Notes: generated from the sequence alone by a model not told the origin. A stretch of 64,000 nt of DNA from Luteirhabdus salina (GCA_025384855.1 JALAHT010000001.1:1245064-1309063); one strand, 5' to 3'; positions 8,880 through 17,879 are shown, numbered from the stretch's first letter. Program-made: numbers and translations.

Positions 8880-10178
8880 TTGGAAGTAAAAAACTTTGTA
8901 GAGGAATTAAAATGGCGTGGTATGGTTCACGATGCGATGCCTGGAACCGAAGAACACTTGATGGAACAGATGCGTTCGGCCTATGTGGGCTTCGATCCTA
9001 CCGCTGATTCGCTGCATATTGGGAATCTCGTTCCAATTATGTTATTATCTTTTTTCCAACGAAGCGGCCATAAACCATACGCCTTGGTAGGAGGTGCTAC
9101 CGGGATGATCGGCGATCCGTCTGGAAAGTCATCGGAGCGCAATTTATTGGATGAAGAAACACTTCGCCATAATCAAGAGTGCGTTAAAAATCAATTATCG
9201 CAATTTTTGGATTTTTCATCGGGTGCCGATAATGAAGCGGTGATGGTGAATAATTACGATTGGATGAAAGAGTTTTCCTTTCTAGGGTTTATCCGTGACG
9301 TAGGAAAGCACATCACCGTCAATTATATGATGGCAAAGGATTCGGTGAAAAGTCGATTGACTGGCGATAGCAGTGATGGAATGAGCTTTACCGAGTTTAC
9401 CTATCAATTGGTGCAGGGATATGATTTTCTTCATCTGTATAACAACCATGAGTGCACATTGCAAATGGGGGGAAGCGACCAATGGGGAAATATTACCACG
9501 GGAACGGAGCTCATTCGACGTATCGGAAATGGAAAAGGCTTCGCGCTTACGTGTCCGCTTATTACAAAAAGCGACGGTAGTAAGTTTGGTAAAAGTGAAG
9601 GTGGAAATGTTTGGTTGGATGCAAATCGTACCTCGCCTTATAAATTCTACCAATATTGGTTGAACTCAAGCGACGAGGATGCTGAAAAATATATCAAGAT
9701 TTTTACATTCCTTGATCGCGAAACTATTGAGGCACTAGTTTCTGAACATCAGGAAGCACCGCATGCACGGTTGCTACAGAAACGATTGGCTGAAGAAGTT
9801 ACAACAACGGTTCACGGAGCTGAAGCGGTTGAAAATGCTCAACAAGCATCTGATATTCTTTTCGGAAAATCGACTTCCGAAGACCTGAAAACCTTAAATG
9901 AGCAAACGTTCTTGGATGTATTTGAGGGAGTGCCACAGGCAGAATTATCATCCGAAACAGTAAAGGATGGTTTAGATATGATTGCAGCGTTATCGGCCGA
10001 GACAAATTTCCTAGCATCCAATGGGGAAGCTCGTCGTGCCTTGAAGCAAAACTCCATTTCGGTAAACAAAGAGAAAGTAACGGAAGATTATAGCATTACC
10101 GAAAGCGATCTTATCAATGGGCAGTTCATACTGTTACAGCGTGGTAAGAAAAATTACTATATCATTAAGGTAGTATAA
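8880..10178 (+). CDS. tyrS: Tyrosyl-tRNA synthetase
   Basis: 432 residues, class I synthetase of the bacterial TyrS type; it charges tRNA-Tyr. The HIGH motif appears as LHIGNL (about 44-49), the tyrosine-pocket region as [14 protein letters not shown] (about 77-90), and the KMSKS loop as KFGKS (about 236-240). A C-terminal S4-like RNA-binding domain covers about 365-432. The start is TTG at 8880: no ATG lies close by in frame, the promoter box sits 25 nt upstream, and the sequence [14 protein letters not shown] after it matches the usual flavobacterial N-terminus. Confidence 0.96.
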   Translation: MEVKNFVEELKWRGMVHDAMPGTEEHLMEQMRSAYVGFDPTADSLHIGNLVPIMLLSFFQRSGHKPYALVGGATGMIGDPSGKSSERNLLDEETLRHNQECVKNQLSQFLDFSSGADNEAVMVNNYDWMKEFSFLGFIRDVGKHITVNYMMAKDSVKSRLTGDSSDGMSFTEFTYQLVQGYDFLHLYNNHECTLQMGGSDQWGNITTGTELIRRIGNGKGFALTCPLITKSDGSKFGKSEGGNVWLDANRTSPYKFYQYWLNSSDEDAEKYIKIFTFLDRETIEALVSEHQEAPHARLLQKRLAEEVTTTVHGAEAVENAQQASDILFGKSTSEDLKTLNEQTFLDVFEGVPQAELSSETVKDGLDMIAALSAETNFLASNGEARRALKQNSISVNKEKVTEDYSITESDLINGQFILLQRGKKNYYIIKVV

Positions 10179-10242
10179 AGGAGAAAGCCCCTCGTTTGAG
10201 GAGCTTTCAACACTAACTAACCAACCAATTATGAAAAATCTA

Positions 10243-10265
10243 CCCCGAAGATATCGGGGGTTTTT
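10243..10265 (+). terminator. Terminator downstream of tyrS
   Basis: Stem CCCCGA/TCGGGG with a 5-nt loop followed by a T5 run. A weaker imperfect hairpin (10183-10208) lies just after the tyrS stop. Confidence 0.65.
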
Positions 10266-10339
10266 CAGGTGTTTAGTAAGACGGTGTAACTTGCTGTTGC
10301 TTACAGGGTTTAGCGTTAAAAAACGTTAAATTTTAAAGA

Positions 10340-11332
10340 TTATAATACCAACAAATTACAACCTCTGATATCGCTATTGTCGAAGCGGCCTAATACTTCA
10401 AAAGTGCCGTTTTTATAAGCTTTTCCTAAGTCTTGAGTAGCGATAAAGCTGCAGGAATGAATATTCGCCAAATCGATTACATTAATACCTCCAGTTTTGT
10501 TGGTGAGAAGTTGAAAGGGGTCTTCAGTATTGCGAATTAGTATTTTCATCCAGGGCGGACACGAAAAGCGGCCGTCCCCCATCGAATAGGCCTGCGATAG
10601 CAATTCGGTCATGCCGTACTCACTATAAATCTTATCGACATTGAATCCCTTTTTCAATTCTTGGTGAAGCGCTTCGCGAATCAGTTCCTTTCGTCTGCCT
10701 TTCATTCCCCCGGTCTCCATCACCTTCGTATGTTGAAGGGAAAGCGAATGCTTTTCCACCAAATCCAATAATGCGAAAGAAACGCCTAACAATAACGTTT
10801 TTCTTCCTTTTTCTTCAAGGCTTAGGAGGGTATCGATTAGCGTTTCGGTATCGTTGAGGTAAAAATTGCTTTCGATATGTTTGCTTTGCTGAAGTAGCGC
10901 GTCTACCATATAAATCAGGGAGGAGCCTTCGCGTTCAAGGTACGAAGGTAGCAACGCTAAAATCGTGAGGTCATCCACAGGACCGAAGAAATGTTCGAAC
11001 CCTTTGGTGAAGGATTTTTCATAAAGTTGAAGGTCGGCTACATGATGTTTACTGGTTTGCTGTCCGGTTGTCCCACTACTGCTGAAGGTGATATCTGCTT
11101 TTGCATCTTCTGAAAGGATGGTATGCGATTTAAAAAATTCGATGGGGAGAAACGGAATTTCGTCCAGCGCATTTACGGTAGCAGGAGTTTTTTTCAGTAA
11201 ATCACAAAATTGTCGGTAGACTGAAACCGCTTCATATTGATAGCGAAAAACCTGTAGCGCTTTGGATTCAAAGGCTTCTGAGGAATCTATATCGAAAATC
11301 GCTGCAGGTGAAAAGGGAAGCTCCGTATTCAT
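10340..11332 (-). CDS. LuxE-type acyl-protein synthetase / acyltransferase family protein
   Basis: 330 residues similar to LuxE and to the phenylacetate-CoA ligase branch of adenylate-forming enzymes. The nucleotide-binding loop SSSGTTGQ is at about 84-91, and a YGMTELLSQAY segment near 235-245 corresponds to the second adenylate-enzyme core motif. LuxE activates a fatty acid as acyl-AMP and transfers it to a reductase, but there is no luxC, luxD or luxAB here, so bioluminescence is not implied. Orphan LuxE-like genes are frequent in Flavobacteriaceae and their substrate is unknown. An exact promoter box ends 4 nt before the ATG, so the message is probably leaderless. Confidence 0.85.
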   Translation of the reverse strand: MNTELPFSPAAIFDIDSSEAFESKALQVFRYQYEAVSVYRQFCDLLKKTPATVNALDEIPFLPIEFFKSHTILSEDAKADITFSSSGTTGQQTSKHHVADLQLYEKSFTKGFEHFFGPVDDLTILALLPSYLEREGSSLIYMVDALLQQSKHIESNFYLNDTETLIDTLLSLEEKGRKTLLLGVSFALLDLVEKHSLSLQHTKVMETGGMKGRRKELIREALHQELKKGFNVDKIYSEYGMTELLSQAYSMGDGRFSCPPWMKILIRNTEDPFQLLTNKTGGINVIDLANIHSCSFIATQDLGKAYKNGTFEVLGRFDNSDIRGCNLLVL

Positions 11333-11336
11333 ATCT

Positions 11337-11344
11337 CAAAAATA
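11337..11344 (-). promoter_or_regulatory. -7 promoter box (TATTTTTG) for the LuxE-like gene
   Basis: Exact TANNTTTG match on the minus strand; only AGAT separates it from the ATG at 11332. Confidence 0.6.
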
Positions 11345-11350
11345 GACATA

Positions 11351-11378
11351 AAAAAGCCCTTGCGAGTTGCAAGGGCTT
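11351..11378 (-). terminator. Terminator of the secreted lamin-tail protein gene
   Basis: 10-bp perfect stem (AAGCCCTTGC/GCAAGGGCTT) with a 5-nt loop, followed on the minus strand by a T-run. It separates the secreted-protein gene from the LuxE-like gene. Confidence 0.88.
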
Positions 11379-11400
11379 ATAGAATTATAGTGGAAGTGGC

Positions 11401-13104
11401 TTACTTCACAACTAATTTCTTTGTTACAGTTGCGTTTCCTTGAGAAATCTTTACAATGTACACACCGCTGTTCAACGCGCTAACATTCATTTGCTCGTTG
11501 ATAGTAGCTTCCATTACTCGCTTTCCAAGAACGTCGAAGATAGTAACTTGCTTTTCTCCCGCATTTTGTGAAACGATATTGATAGTGTTACCGTTTGTAG
11601 GATTAGGGAAGATGGCAAAAGTATCTAGGCTATTGTTCCCAACAGCAAGACTTACGTCGATATCAGTCGAGTTACGAACGTATACCTGAGGAGTTCCATT
11701 AAACTCACCAGCCAAGGCAATAATTCCTTCCAAGTTCCCTTGAGGAATTATAGCACCGATGTAGTCGCAATCGTTACTGTCAAAGTTCGTTCTGTGAATT
11801 ACAGTTCCAGTTGCACCGGTAACGTCATAATTCATATCTTCTTCATAGGTAACGGTGCCATCCGCGATTGGATACGCAACATTTTGGAAGGCGATAAGCT
11901 CAGATTCATAGTCCTCAAAATTGTTAACATATGTATCGATATCCAATACTTGAGGATTTACTGGGTTTCCGGTAGAAGTGGCAGCTCCTGGATCTGCATC
12001 CGGAACGAATTGAAGTACGCCTCCAAATTCTCCTAACTGACCTGAAATTCCTGAGATCCCATCTCCAATAGCATAGGAAGTAGTAATGGTTCCTGCAGCA
12101 TCATCAATCAAGATAGCAGCAGTAGCATCCTCGATCCACTTTTGGTTGCGCTCCATACGTTGGAATGTTAGAATAGCTTCACTTGTTAAAGTATAGCTTT
12201 CACCGATTGTTCCAGCACGTAGTGCAGCGATAGAACCAACTTCAGTAGCAGGCTCGCATGTTGGAGCTACAATTGTGTTGGTAATGTTGCAAAGAGCACT
12301 TGTAATTTCGTAATCGAAATCAGTTCCTTCATCAACGCCTGTAATAGTAATAACACCAGAAGCTACAGATGATGGATCGTCACCACCAATAGTTCCTTCA
12401 GTAGCAGTAATTGTATACGTTTCAGTATTACCACCTGTAAAGCTCAAAACAGTAGTATAGGTATCAGTTCCAGTAGTTTCAGCATCACAAGTAACACTTT
12501 CAACGGATACGCTTAACGGGCAAACAGCATTACAATCGATATTTTCAGCATCCGGAGTAGGAAGTCCTACGCAGAAACCATCGGTATCATCACGTTGGAT
12601 AGATTCGCTAGTTCCATTACCGTTAGCGTTTTCGTCATACTGTACCGTTTGATTTAATCCAGCTAACAATTCAGGATCATCATCATCATTCACACCATAA
12701 ACTAATGCATCGATAAGGTTAACGTCAGTAACCGGAGTGTCTTCTGGGAAATCACTTGCATCTGCTTGATAAATTGCCACTGCGTCGGCACCGTTCTGCA
12801 AACCGTTGTCGGCTCCTAAAGAAATATCTTGTCCTGGAAAACCATCGTTTGCTAACAATAAGAAGCCATTAGCATCGGTGGTAAAACCATCAAGATCGTA
12901 CGCAGCATAACTTTGGTCATCGCTACCGTTATACAATACAACAACAAAACCATCTAGGGATTGATTCGGGTTGTCAGATTTTAATTCAATAAATTCTCCA
13001 GTATCAGTACCTGCTTGGTCAGCATCAATTTCATTGATGACTACCTGTCCCATCATGATACCAGAAAGTAACATCGTTACAAGAAATGTAATTTTTTTCA
13101 TCAT
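11401..13104 (-). CDS. Secreted lamin-tail / DUF5689 protein with type IX sorting domain
   Basis: 567 residues. Signal peptide (about 1-19), then a lamin-tail-like domain opening with VVINEIDADQ and containing EFIELKSDN (about 21-170), a Ser/Thr-rich linker, a DUF5689-like beta domain (about 290-480), and a C-terminal type A sorting domain (about 495-567) with FAIFPNPTNG and a final KKLVVK. It should be exported by Sec, moved across the outer membrane by the type IX system and attached to the surface or released. Lamin-tail and DUF5689 modules often accompany extracellular nucleases and phosphatases, but no catalytic domain is visible here. Two consecutive ATGs (13104, 13101) are possible starts. 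Confidence 0.88.
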   Translation of the reverse strand: MMKKITFLVTMLLSGIMMGQVVINEIDADQAGTDTGEFIELKSDNPNQSLDGFVVVLYNGSDDQSYAAYDLDGFTTDANGFLLLANDGFPGQDISLGADNGLQNGADAVAIYQADASDFPEDTPVTDVNLIDALVYGVNDDDDPELLAGLNQTVQYDENANGNGTSESIQRDDTDGFCVGLPTPDAENIDCNAVCPLSVSVESVTCDAETTGTDTYTTVLSFTGGNTETYTITATEGTIGGDDPSSVASGVITITGVDEGTDFDYEITSALCNITNTIVAPTCEPATEVGSIAALRAGTIGESYTLTSEAILTFQRMERNQKWIEDATAAILIDDAAGTITTSYAIGDGISGISGQLGEFGGVLQFVPDADPGAATSTGNPVNPQVLDIDTYVNNFEDYESELIAFQNVAYPIADGTVTYEEDMNYDVTGATGTVIHRTNFDSNDCDYIGAIIPQGNLEGIIALAGEFNGTPQVYVRNSTDIDVSLAVGNNSLDTFAIFPNPTNGNTINIVSQNAGEKQVTIFDVLGKRVMEATINEQMNVSALNSGVYIVKISQGNATVTKKLVVK

Positions 13105-13128
13105 TTTTAATTATAAAATTTAGTGGTG

Positions 13129-13136
13129 CAAATATA
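13129..13136 (-). promoter_or_regulatory. -7 promoter box (TATATTTG) for the secreted lamin-tail protein gene
   Basis: Exact TANNTTTG match on the minus strand, about 24 nt before the ATG at 13104. Confidence 0.6.
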
Positions 13137-13325
13137 CATATTTATATGAGTGTGTGAGCCGAACAAAAAAGCTTTTAAATTTCAGGTAACATTTTCATAA
13201 TATGATTGATAAAATGCATAGTGATGTATGGTTTTTATGTTATGCAATCGTTAACAATTGAAGCCTGTCTAAGCATTACAAATGAAGAAATGCTATCTTT
13301 AACACGTTAAACAGTTTCTTAGGTT

Positions 13326-14009
13326 ATGAAGAAAAAAAATACACGCATTCTTTTAGTTGATGATGAACCCGATATTTTAGAAATTGTAGGTTACAATCTT
13401 TCTACTGAAGGATACGATGTAATTACTGCTGAAAATGGTTCGGAAGCCATAAAAAAGGCCAGAAAACATACTCCACATCTCATAATACTCGATGTTATGA
13501 TGCCTGAAATGGATGGTATCGAAGCGTGTGAAAAACTCCGAAAGATTCCCGAACTATCACAAACCGTCATTACTTTTTTAACGGCACGTGGCGAGGATTA
13601 TTCGCAGGTGGCTGGTTTCGATGCAGGTGCCGACGATTATATTACCAAACCCATTCGCCCAAAAGTACTCATCAGTAAGGTGAAGGCGTTATTACGCCGG
13701 TTGAAGGATGAAGACGAACAAGTTGATAAAATTAAGCTTGGTAACTTAGTAATCAACCGCGAAGAATATAAAATCAAATTGGGTAGCGAAGAAATGGTGC
13801 TACCGCGAAAAGAATTTGAACTATTAGCCTTATTAGCTTCCAAACCGGGCAAAGTATTTACACGCGAGGATATTTTAGATAATGTTTGGGGGAATGAGGT
13901 CGTTGTGGGAGGTAGAACAATAGACGTCCATATTCGAAAGCTGCGCGAAAAAATTGGCAATGAAAAGTTTAAGACCGTAAAGGGAGTCGGCTATAAATTT
14001 GTAGTTTAG
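13326..14009 (+). CDS. OmpR/PhoB-family response regulator
   Basis: 227 residues. Receiver domain (about 6-123) with acidic pair DDE (12-14), phosphoacceptor Asp56 in ILDVMMP, switch Thr in FLTARG and conserved Lys in ITKPI; winged-helix DNA-binding domain (about 134-227) ending GVGYKFVV. Closest in type to PhoB/PhoP regulators, which bind direct repeats with an 11-bp period. Paired with the kinase that starts 35 nt downstream. A 7/8 promoter box (TATCTTTA, 13294-13301) lies 24 nt before the ATG. It is the only OmpR-family regulator in the window, so it is a candidate for the 11-bp repeat arrays near 57.3 and 61.9 kb. Confidence 0.92.
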   Translation: MKKKNTRILLVDDEPDILEIVGYNLSTEGYDVITAENGSEAIKKARKHTPHLIILDVMMPEMDGIEACEKLRKIPELSQTVITFLTARGEDYSQVAGFDAGADDYITKPIRPKVLISKVKALLRRLKDEDEQVDKIKLGNLVINREEYKIKLGSEEMVLPRKEFELLALLASKPGKVFTREDILDNVWGNEVVVGGRTIDVHIRKLREKIGNEKFKTVKGVGYKFVV

Positions 14010-14044
14010 CACTATCGCTTTTACGAGCTTAAACGAAACTCGCC

Positions 14045-15097
14045 TTGGCCAAATACTTTAAACGGACATATCGCTTTGCGGCCTTCACTTCGGCCTATGT
14101 GTCGCTGTTTGTAACGGCATTGTTTATCGGATTTCTTTACGTAATCGATTATCAGGCATATCTATATGTTCCGCTGGTGTTTCTGATCTGCTATATCTTT
14201 TCATTTATTGTAATTCAGCGTAGGGTTGAAAAGTTTATCTACCGTAGGGTGCAGAAAATTTACGATAACGTGCGCTTACTTGATGCCTCGACTTTCAACC
14301 GACAAAACATTACGACCGATATGGCAAGCCTTACGCGTGAAGTAGAGCGCTTTGCCGAAAACAAGAAGCTTGAGATCGAAAGCCTTAAAATTCGTGAAAA
14401 CTACAGAAAAGAGTTTATGGGAAATGTTTCCCACGAACTGAAAACCCCGCTTTTTACAGTTCAAGGCTATATTCTTACGCTATTGGATGGTGCGCTGGAC
14501 GATAAAAATGTGCGTAAAAAATATTTGCAGCGGGCGAGTAAGGGCGTGGAGCGACTTATTTATATCGTGAAGGACCTGGATATGATTACCAAGTTGGAAG
14601 TGGGCGATCTTAACCTGAAGAAAGAGCGCTTCAATATCATCGAATTGGTACAAAATGTGTTCGATCTGTTAGAGATGAAGGCTTCCAAGAAAAAAATTAC
14701 CCTCACCTTCGACATAGAATACTCCGATAGCATCTTCGTCGAGGCCGATCGCGAACGAATTCAACAGGTGCTTACCAATCTTATTGTCAATTCCATCAAA
14801 TATGGTAAGAAAGGCGGTACAACCGAAGTGAGTATCGAAGATCTTATCAAAAATAAAGTCATTGTGCGTGTGACCGATAATGGTGAAGGAATCGAGGAAA
14901 AGAACATTCCAAGACTCTTCGAACGTTTCTATCGCGTCGATAAAAGCGGTTCACGAAAAGAGGGCGGTAGCGGACTTGGACTCGCCATTGTAAAGCACAT
15001 CCTAGAAGCGCATAACGAAAAAATTTACGTGGAAAGTCAGTTCGGAATTGGTTCAGAGTTTTCCTTCACCCTCGAAAAGGCGAAACAACCTAGCTAG
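14045..15097 (+). CDS. PhoR-like membrane sensor histidine kinase
   Basis: 350 residues. Two closely spaced membrane helices (about 12-34 and 38-57) leave almost no periplasmic loop, so sensing is likely through the membrane or a partner protein. HisKA domain with His130 in VSHELKTP, and a HATPase domain (about 230-346) with NSIKYG, DNGEGI and GSGLGLAI. It should phosphorylate the regulator just upstream. The start is TTG at 14045, chosen because it gives the canonical family N-terminus (AKYFKRTYRFA) directly after the regulator gene. The last 45 nt overlap the convergent glycosyltransferase gene. Confidence 0.9.
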   Translation: MAKYFKRTYRFAAFTSAYVSLFVTALFIGFLYVIDYQAYLYVPLVFLICYIFSFIVIQRRVEKFIYRRVQKIYDNVRLLDASTFNRQNITTDMASLTREVERFAENKKLEIESLKIRENYRKEFMGNVSHELKTPLFTVQGYILTLLDGALDDKNVRKKYLQRASKGVERLIYIVKDLDMITKLEVGDLNLKKERFNIIELVQNVFDLLEMKASKKKITLTFDIEYSDSIFVEADRERIQQVLTNLIVNSIKYGKKGGTTEVSIEDLIKNKVIVRVTDNGEGIEEKNIPRLFERFYRVDKSGSRKEGGSGLGLAIVKHILEAHNEKIYVESQFGIGSEFSFTLEKAKQPS

Positions 15098-16123
15098 CGG
15101 GAATGGTTCCTCAATATTATCCATTCCTTTAAATAGTGGTAATTCCTGTAGCTTTTCTTCAGTAAAATGATGCTGCTGACAAGAAGGGAAAATCCCCTTA
15201 TCCTTTAATCGGCGGGCCAAATATAATTGTTCATATTGTCCAGGGGTAGGGACTAAATAGGCTTTTTTCCTTAAGGCAGAAATATCCATGATTGTGCTAT
15301 AACCAGAGCGGGCAACCACAACATCACTGCTGTTAAACGTTTTTTCCAATTCTGAGGAAGTCATGTAGTTCACGATAAACATATTCCCTTTTTTTATCCA
15401 CTGCTGCTCTTCTTCCATAACCCCTTGAACGAGTACTATTTTTTTTGATGAAGAAGCGAAGGCCTCCTGTAATTTTTGTTCGAATTGGGTCCGCTGTGGC
15501 TCAGGACCGGAAACTAGGCAAAGTACATTGTATTTTTTGTGAAGCGCTTGTTGCTGAAACCGACTTAACGGACCGATATATTTTTTAGGAATTGGCGGTT
15601 TTCCATGATGTCCCATGGAGCCACTCAAAGTAAAAGGCCCTTCGTAATCTGGAATCCAACATTCATCGAATTTGGAAATAAATCGATTATGGAGCCAGCT
15701 ACTAATAGCAGTAGTTGTTCCCGAGATAACCTTGCACTGATGTGTTATGTATACGGATGGGACAGCGGAATGTGAAACGCCAAGCCGGTTATCGCTAATA
15801 ATGCCGTCAATCTCGCCATTAGCGACCCATTTTCCGACCATTTTCCGTTCTTCTTTGACGGCCCTCCACACTTTGGGGAGTTGTAAGAGCAGTTTCAACT
15901 TAAACCATTCAGCATTTTGGGGGTAGGTAATGTCGTAGGATGGTAATTGATAAAAGGGAAGTGTTGGAAATTCCTTCTTTAACAGGGCTAAAGAGGCGCC
16001 GTCGGAAGCCAAACGAATGCCGTAGCCTTCTTCTTGCAGGGCTTTAATGATGGGGATACATCGGGTAGCATGCCCCAAACCCCAGTTCAGAGGGGCTACG
16101 AGGATTGTTTTTTGGGCACCCAT
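15053..16123 (-). CDS. MurG-like GT-B glycosyltransferase family protein
   Basis: 356 residues. N-terminal motif WGLGHATRCIP (about 14-24) and the C-terminal donor-site segment VVARSGYSTIMD (about 276-287) resemble the UDP-sugar-binding GT-B fold of MurG and related predicted glycosyltransferases. It lacks other MurG hallmarks and is not in a dcw cluster, so it is probably not MurG; acceptor and sugar are unknown. The promoter box ends 4 nt before the ATG at 16123. Its 3' end overlaps the histidine kinase gene by 45 nt on the opposite strand. Confidence 0.82.
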   Translation of the reverse strand: MGAQKTILVAPLNWGLGHATRCIPIIKALQEEGYGIRLASDGASLALLKKEFPTLPFYQLPSYDITYPQNAEWFKLKLLLQLPKVWRAVKEERKMVGKWVANGEIDGIISDNRLGVSHSAVPSVYITHQCKVISGTTTAISSWLHNRFISKFDECWIPDYEGPFTLSGSMGHHGKPPIPKKYIGPLSRFQQQALHKKYNVLCLVSGPEPQRTQFEQKLQEAFASSSKKIVLVQGVMEEEQQWIKKGNMFIVNYMTSSELEKTFNSSDVVVARSGYSTIMDISALRKKAYLVPTPGQYEQLYLARRLKDKGIFPSCQQHHFTEEKLQELPLFKGMDNIEEPFPLARLFRLFEGEGKL

Positions 16124-16127
16124 AAAA

Positions 16128-16135
16128 CAAAGATA
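16128..16135 (-). promoter_or_regulatory. -7 promoter box (TATCTTTG) for the MurG-like gene
   Basis: Exact TANNTTTG match on the minus strand, separated from the ATG at 16123 by only four T residues. Confidence 0.6.
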
Positions 16136-16163
16136 CGGATAAAATACGCTGCGCTAATTTTGG

Positions 16164-16171
16164 TACTTTTG
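16164..16171 (+). promoter_or_regulatory. -7 promoter box (TACTTTTG) for trmB
   Basis: Exact TANNTTTG match 38 nt before the GTG start at 16210. Confidence 0.6.
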
Positions 16172-16209
16172 CAAAAGTTTATCAATACATTAAATCACGA
16201 TTAGGAACT

Positions 16210-16884
16210 GTGGGAAGCAAAAACAAATTAAAACGTTTTAGGGAAAATGAAACCTTCGAAAATGTGGTGCAACCAACCCGCGAAGAGGTGTTTGACGATA
16301 CGCTTCAGTTGAAGGGAAATTGGCGTAAGAAATTCTTTAAGAACGATAACCCTATCGTGCTGGAACTAGGGTGTGGAAAAGGTGAGTATTCGGTGAACTT
16401 GGCTCGCAAATACCCTGAAAGTAATTTTTTGGGAATTGATATTAAAGGTGCTCGCTTTTGGAGAGGTGCCAAAACAGCATTAGAGGAAGGGCTTACAAAT
16501 GTTGGCTTCCTGCGTATCCAAATTGAATTGATCGAACATTGCTTTGCTAAAAATGAAGTCGATGCCATTTGGATTACCTTCCCGGATCCTCAGATAAAAT
16601 ATAAACGGACCAAGCATCGGTTGACCAACCCAGAGTTTTTAGATCGTTATAAGGCTATTTTAAAACCAGAAGGAGCTATTCACTTAAAAACCGATAGCGA
16701 ATTTATGCATGGCTATACCTTAGGATTACTTCAGGGCATGGGATACGAAATTGAATATGCACACCATGATGTGTATGGCAATCCACATTCGCCGGAGGCG
16801 GTTCGAAAGATTCAAACCTTTTATGAAAAGCAATATTTAGAGGAGGGAAAGAAAATCACCTATACGCGATTCAACCTAAGATAG
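16210..16884 (+). CDS. trmB: tRNA (guanine-N7-)-methyltransferase
   Basis: 224 residues, class I SAM-dependent methyltransferase that makes m7G46 in tRNA. The SAM-binding motif I reads VLELGCGKGEYS (about 53-64), followed by LGIDIKGAR (about 76-84) and the TrmB signature ITFPDPQIKYKRTKHR (about 122-137). The start is GTG at 16210, in line with the family N-terminus (GSKNKLKRF). It is first in a run of same-strand genes (LysE, ATL, Vsr), with a 34-nt gap to the next. Confidence 0.95.
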   Translation: MGSKNKLKRFRENETFENVVQPTREEVFDDTLQLKGNWRKKFFKNDNPIVLELGCGKGEYSVNLARKYPESNFLGIDIKGARFWRGAKTALEEGLTNVGFLRIQIELIEHCFAKNEVDAIWITFPDPQIKYKRTKHRLTNPEFLDRYKAILKPEGAIHLKTDSEFMHGYTLGLLQGMGYEIEYAHHDVYGNPHSPEAVRKIQTFYEKQYLEEGKKITYTRFNLR

Positions 16885-16918
16885 TTTAAATCCTTATATT
16901 GGTCTTAGAAAATCCGCA

Positions 16919-17557
16919 ATGGCGAGCGTCTCAAATCTATTCATCGGCTTCGTAGCAGCAATGATTGGGGTTATTCCCCCAGGCTTGTTGAACATGTACG
17001 CAGCCAAGATTAGCATGAAAGAAGGGCGTAGAAAGGCGCTTATGTTCTCTTTAGGTGTTTGCACTACCGTCATCATTCAAACATTTGTTGCTTTAATCGC
17101 CGCTCGCTACCTAGATCGACATCCAGAATATGTCGATATGCTTCAAAAGGTGGCACTCGGTATTTTTATTTGTTTGACTATTTACTTCTTTTTCATCGCA
17201 AAAGATACCAGGCGGAATGTTCCAAAAGATATGCAGGCTACAAAAGCGGCCCGTTTTTTCTCTGGAATGTTCATCGCTTTTCTAAACTTGTTACCACTTC
17301 CATATTGGGTCTATATCAGTATTACTTTCGCTGGCTTCGGTTGGTTCACATTTGAACAGCCAGGACTTTGGGCAGCAGTTCTAGGCTCTGGGTTAGGCAC
17401 CTTCGCAACTTTGTTAATCTATATTCAGTTTTTTAGAAAGAAGGAGGATCGTAAACGACTGAATGTAAATATGAACTTTATCATCGGTGGTATTACAGCG
17501 GCAATTTCGGTTATAACATTGATCAAAATTTTACAAGACATGGGCTATGGCCTCTGA
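16919..17557 (+). CDS. LysE-family transporter
   Basis: 212 residues with about six hydrophobic helices. The first helix carries IGVIPPGLLNMY (about 17-28), matching the conserved glycine/proline segment of LysE/RhtB amino-acid exporters. Exports an unknown amino acid or related solute across the inner membrane by inference from the family. Overlaps the next gene by 11 nt, so the two are translationally coupled. Confidence 0.82.
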   Translation: MASVSNLFIGFVAAMIGVIPPGLLNMYAAKISMKEGRRKALMFSLGVCTTVIIQTFVALIAARYLDRHPEYVDMLQKVALGIFICLTIYFFFIAKDTRRNVPKDMQATKAARFFSGMFIAFLNLLPLPYWVYISITFAGFGWFTFEQPGLWAAVLGSGLGTFATLLIYIQFFRKKEDRKRLNVNMNFIIGGITAAISVITLIKILQDMGYGL

Positions 17558-17879
17558 AGGTTTTTTTAAGAAAGTACACGAAGTAGCGAAGCAAATTCCG
17601 TACGGTCGGGTAACGAGTTACGGAGCCATTGCACGGTATTTAGGAGCTGCTGGCAGTGCTAGAATGGTGGGTTGGGCCATGAACGCTAGTGCGAGCAACG
17701 ATGAGGTGCCAGCCCATCGCGTGGTGAATCGAAATGGTATGCTTTCTGGAAAACATCACTTTCAAGGAACGAATTTAATGCAACAACTGTTGGAAAGCGA
17801 AGGCATTAAAGTGAAGGATAATACCGTTCAAAATTTCGACACCATTTTCTGGGATCCTACTACTGAATTAGGGTCTTAA
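17547..17879 (+). CDS. atl: Alkyltransferase-like protein (MGMT family without catalytic Cys)
   Basis: 110 residues, consisting only of the MGMT DNA-binding domain. The active-site motif PCHRV of O6-alkylguanine methyltransferases reads PAHRV here (55-59), so Ala56 replaces the catalytic cysteine. ATL proteins bind and flip O6-alkylguanine without removing the alkyl group and hand the lesion to nucleotide excision repair. The helix-turn-helix part with YGRVTSYGAIA (about 19-29) is intact. It overlaps the LysE-type gene by 11 nt and is followed 51 nt later by a Vsr-like nuclease, giving a small DNA-repair pair. Confidence 0.9.
   Translation: MASEGFFKKVHEVAKQIPYGRVTSYGAIARYLGAAGSARMVGWAMNASASNDEVPAHRVVNRNGMLSGKHHFQGTNLMQQLLESEGIKVKDNTVQNFDTIFWDPTTELGS

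Noticed and set aside
10231-10329. 32-codon frame after tyrS
   Set aside because: It runs through a terminator hairpin, has odd Arg/Leu-rich composition and no clear promoter box; kept only as a low-interest observation.
10340-11332. Possible bioluminescence locus because of a LuxE-like gene
   Set aside because: No luxA, luxB, luxC or luxD genes are present on either side.
15053-16123. murG
   Set aside because: GT-B motifs fit only loosely, there is no dcw cluster context and the length and central region differ from MurG.
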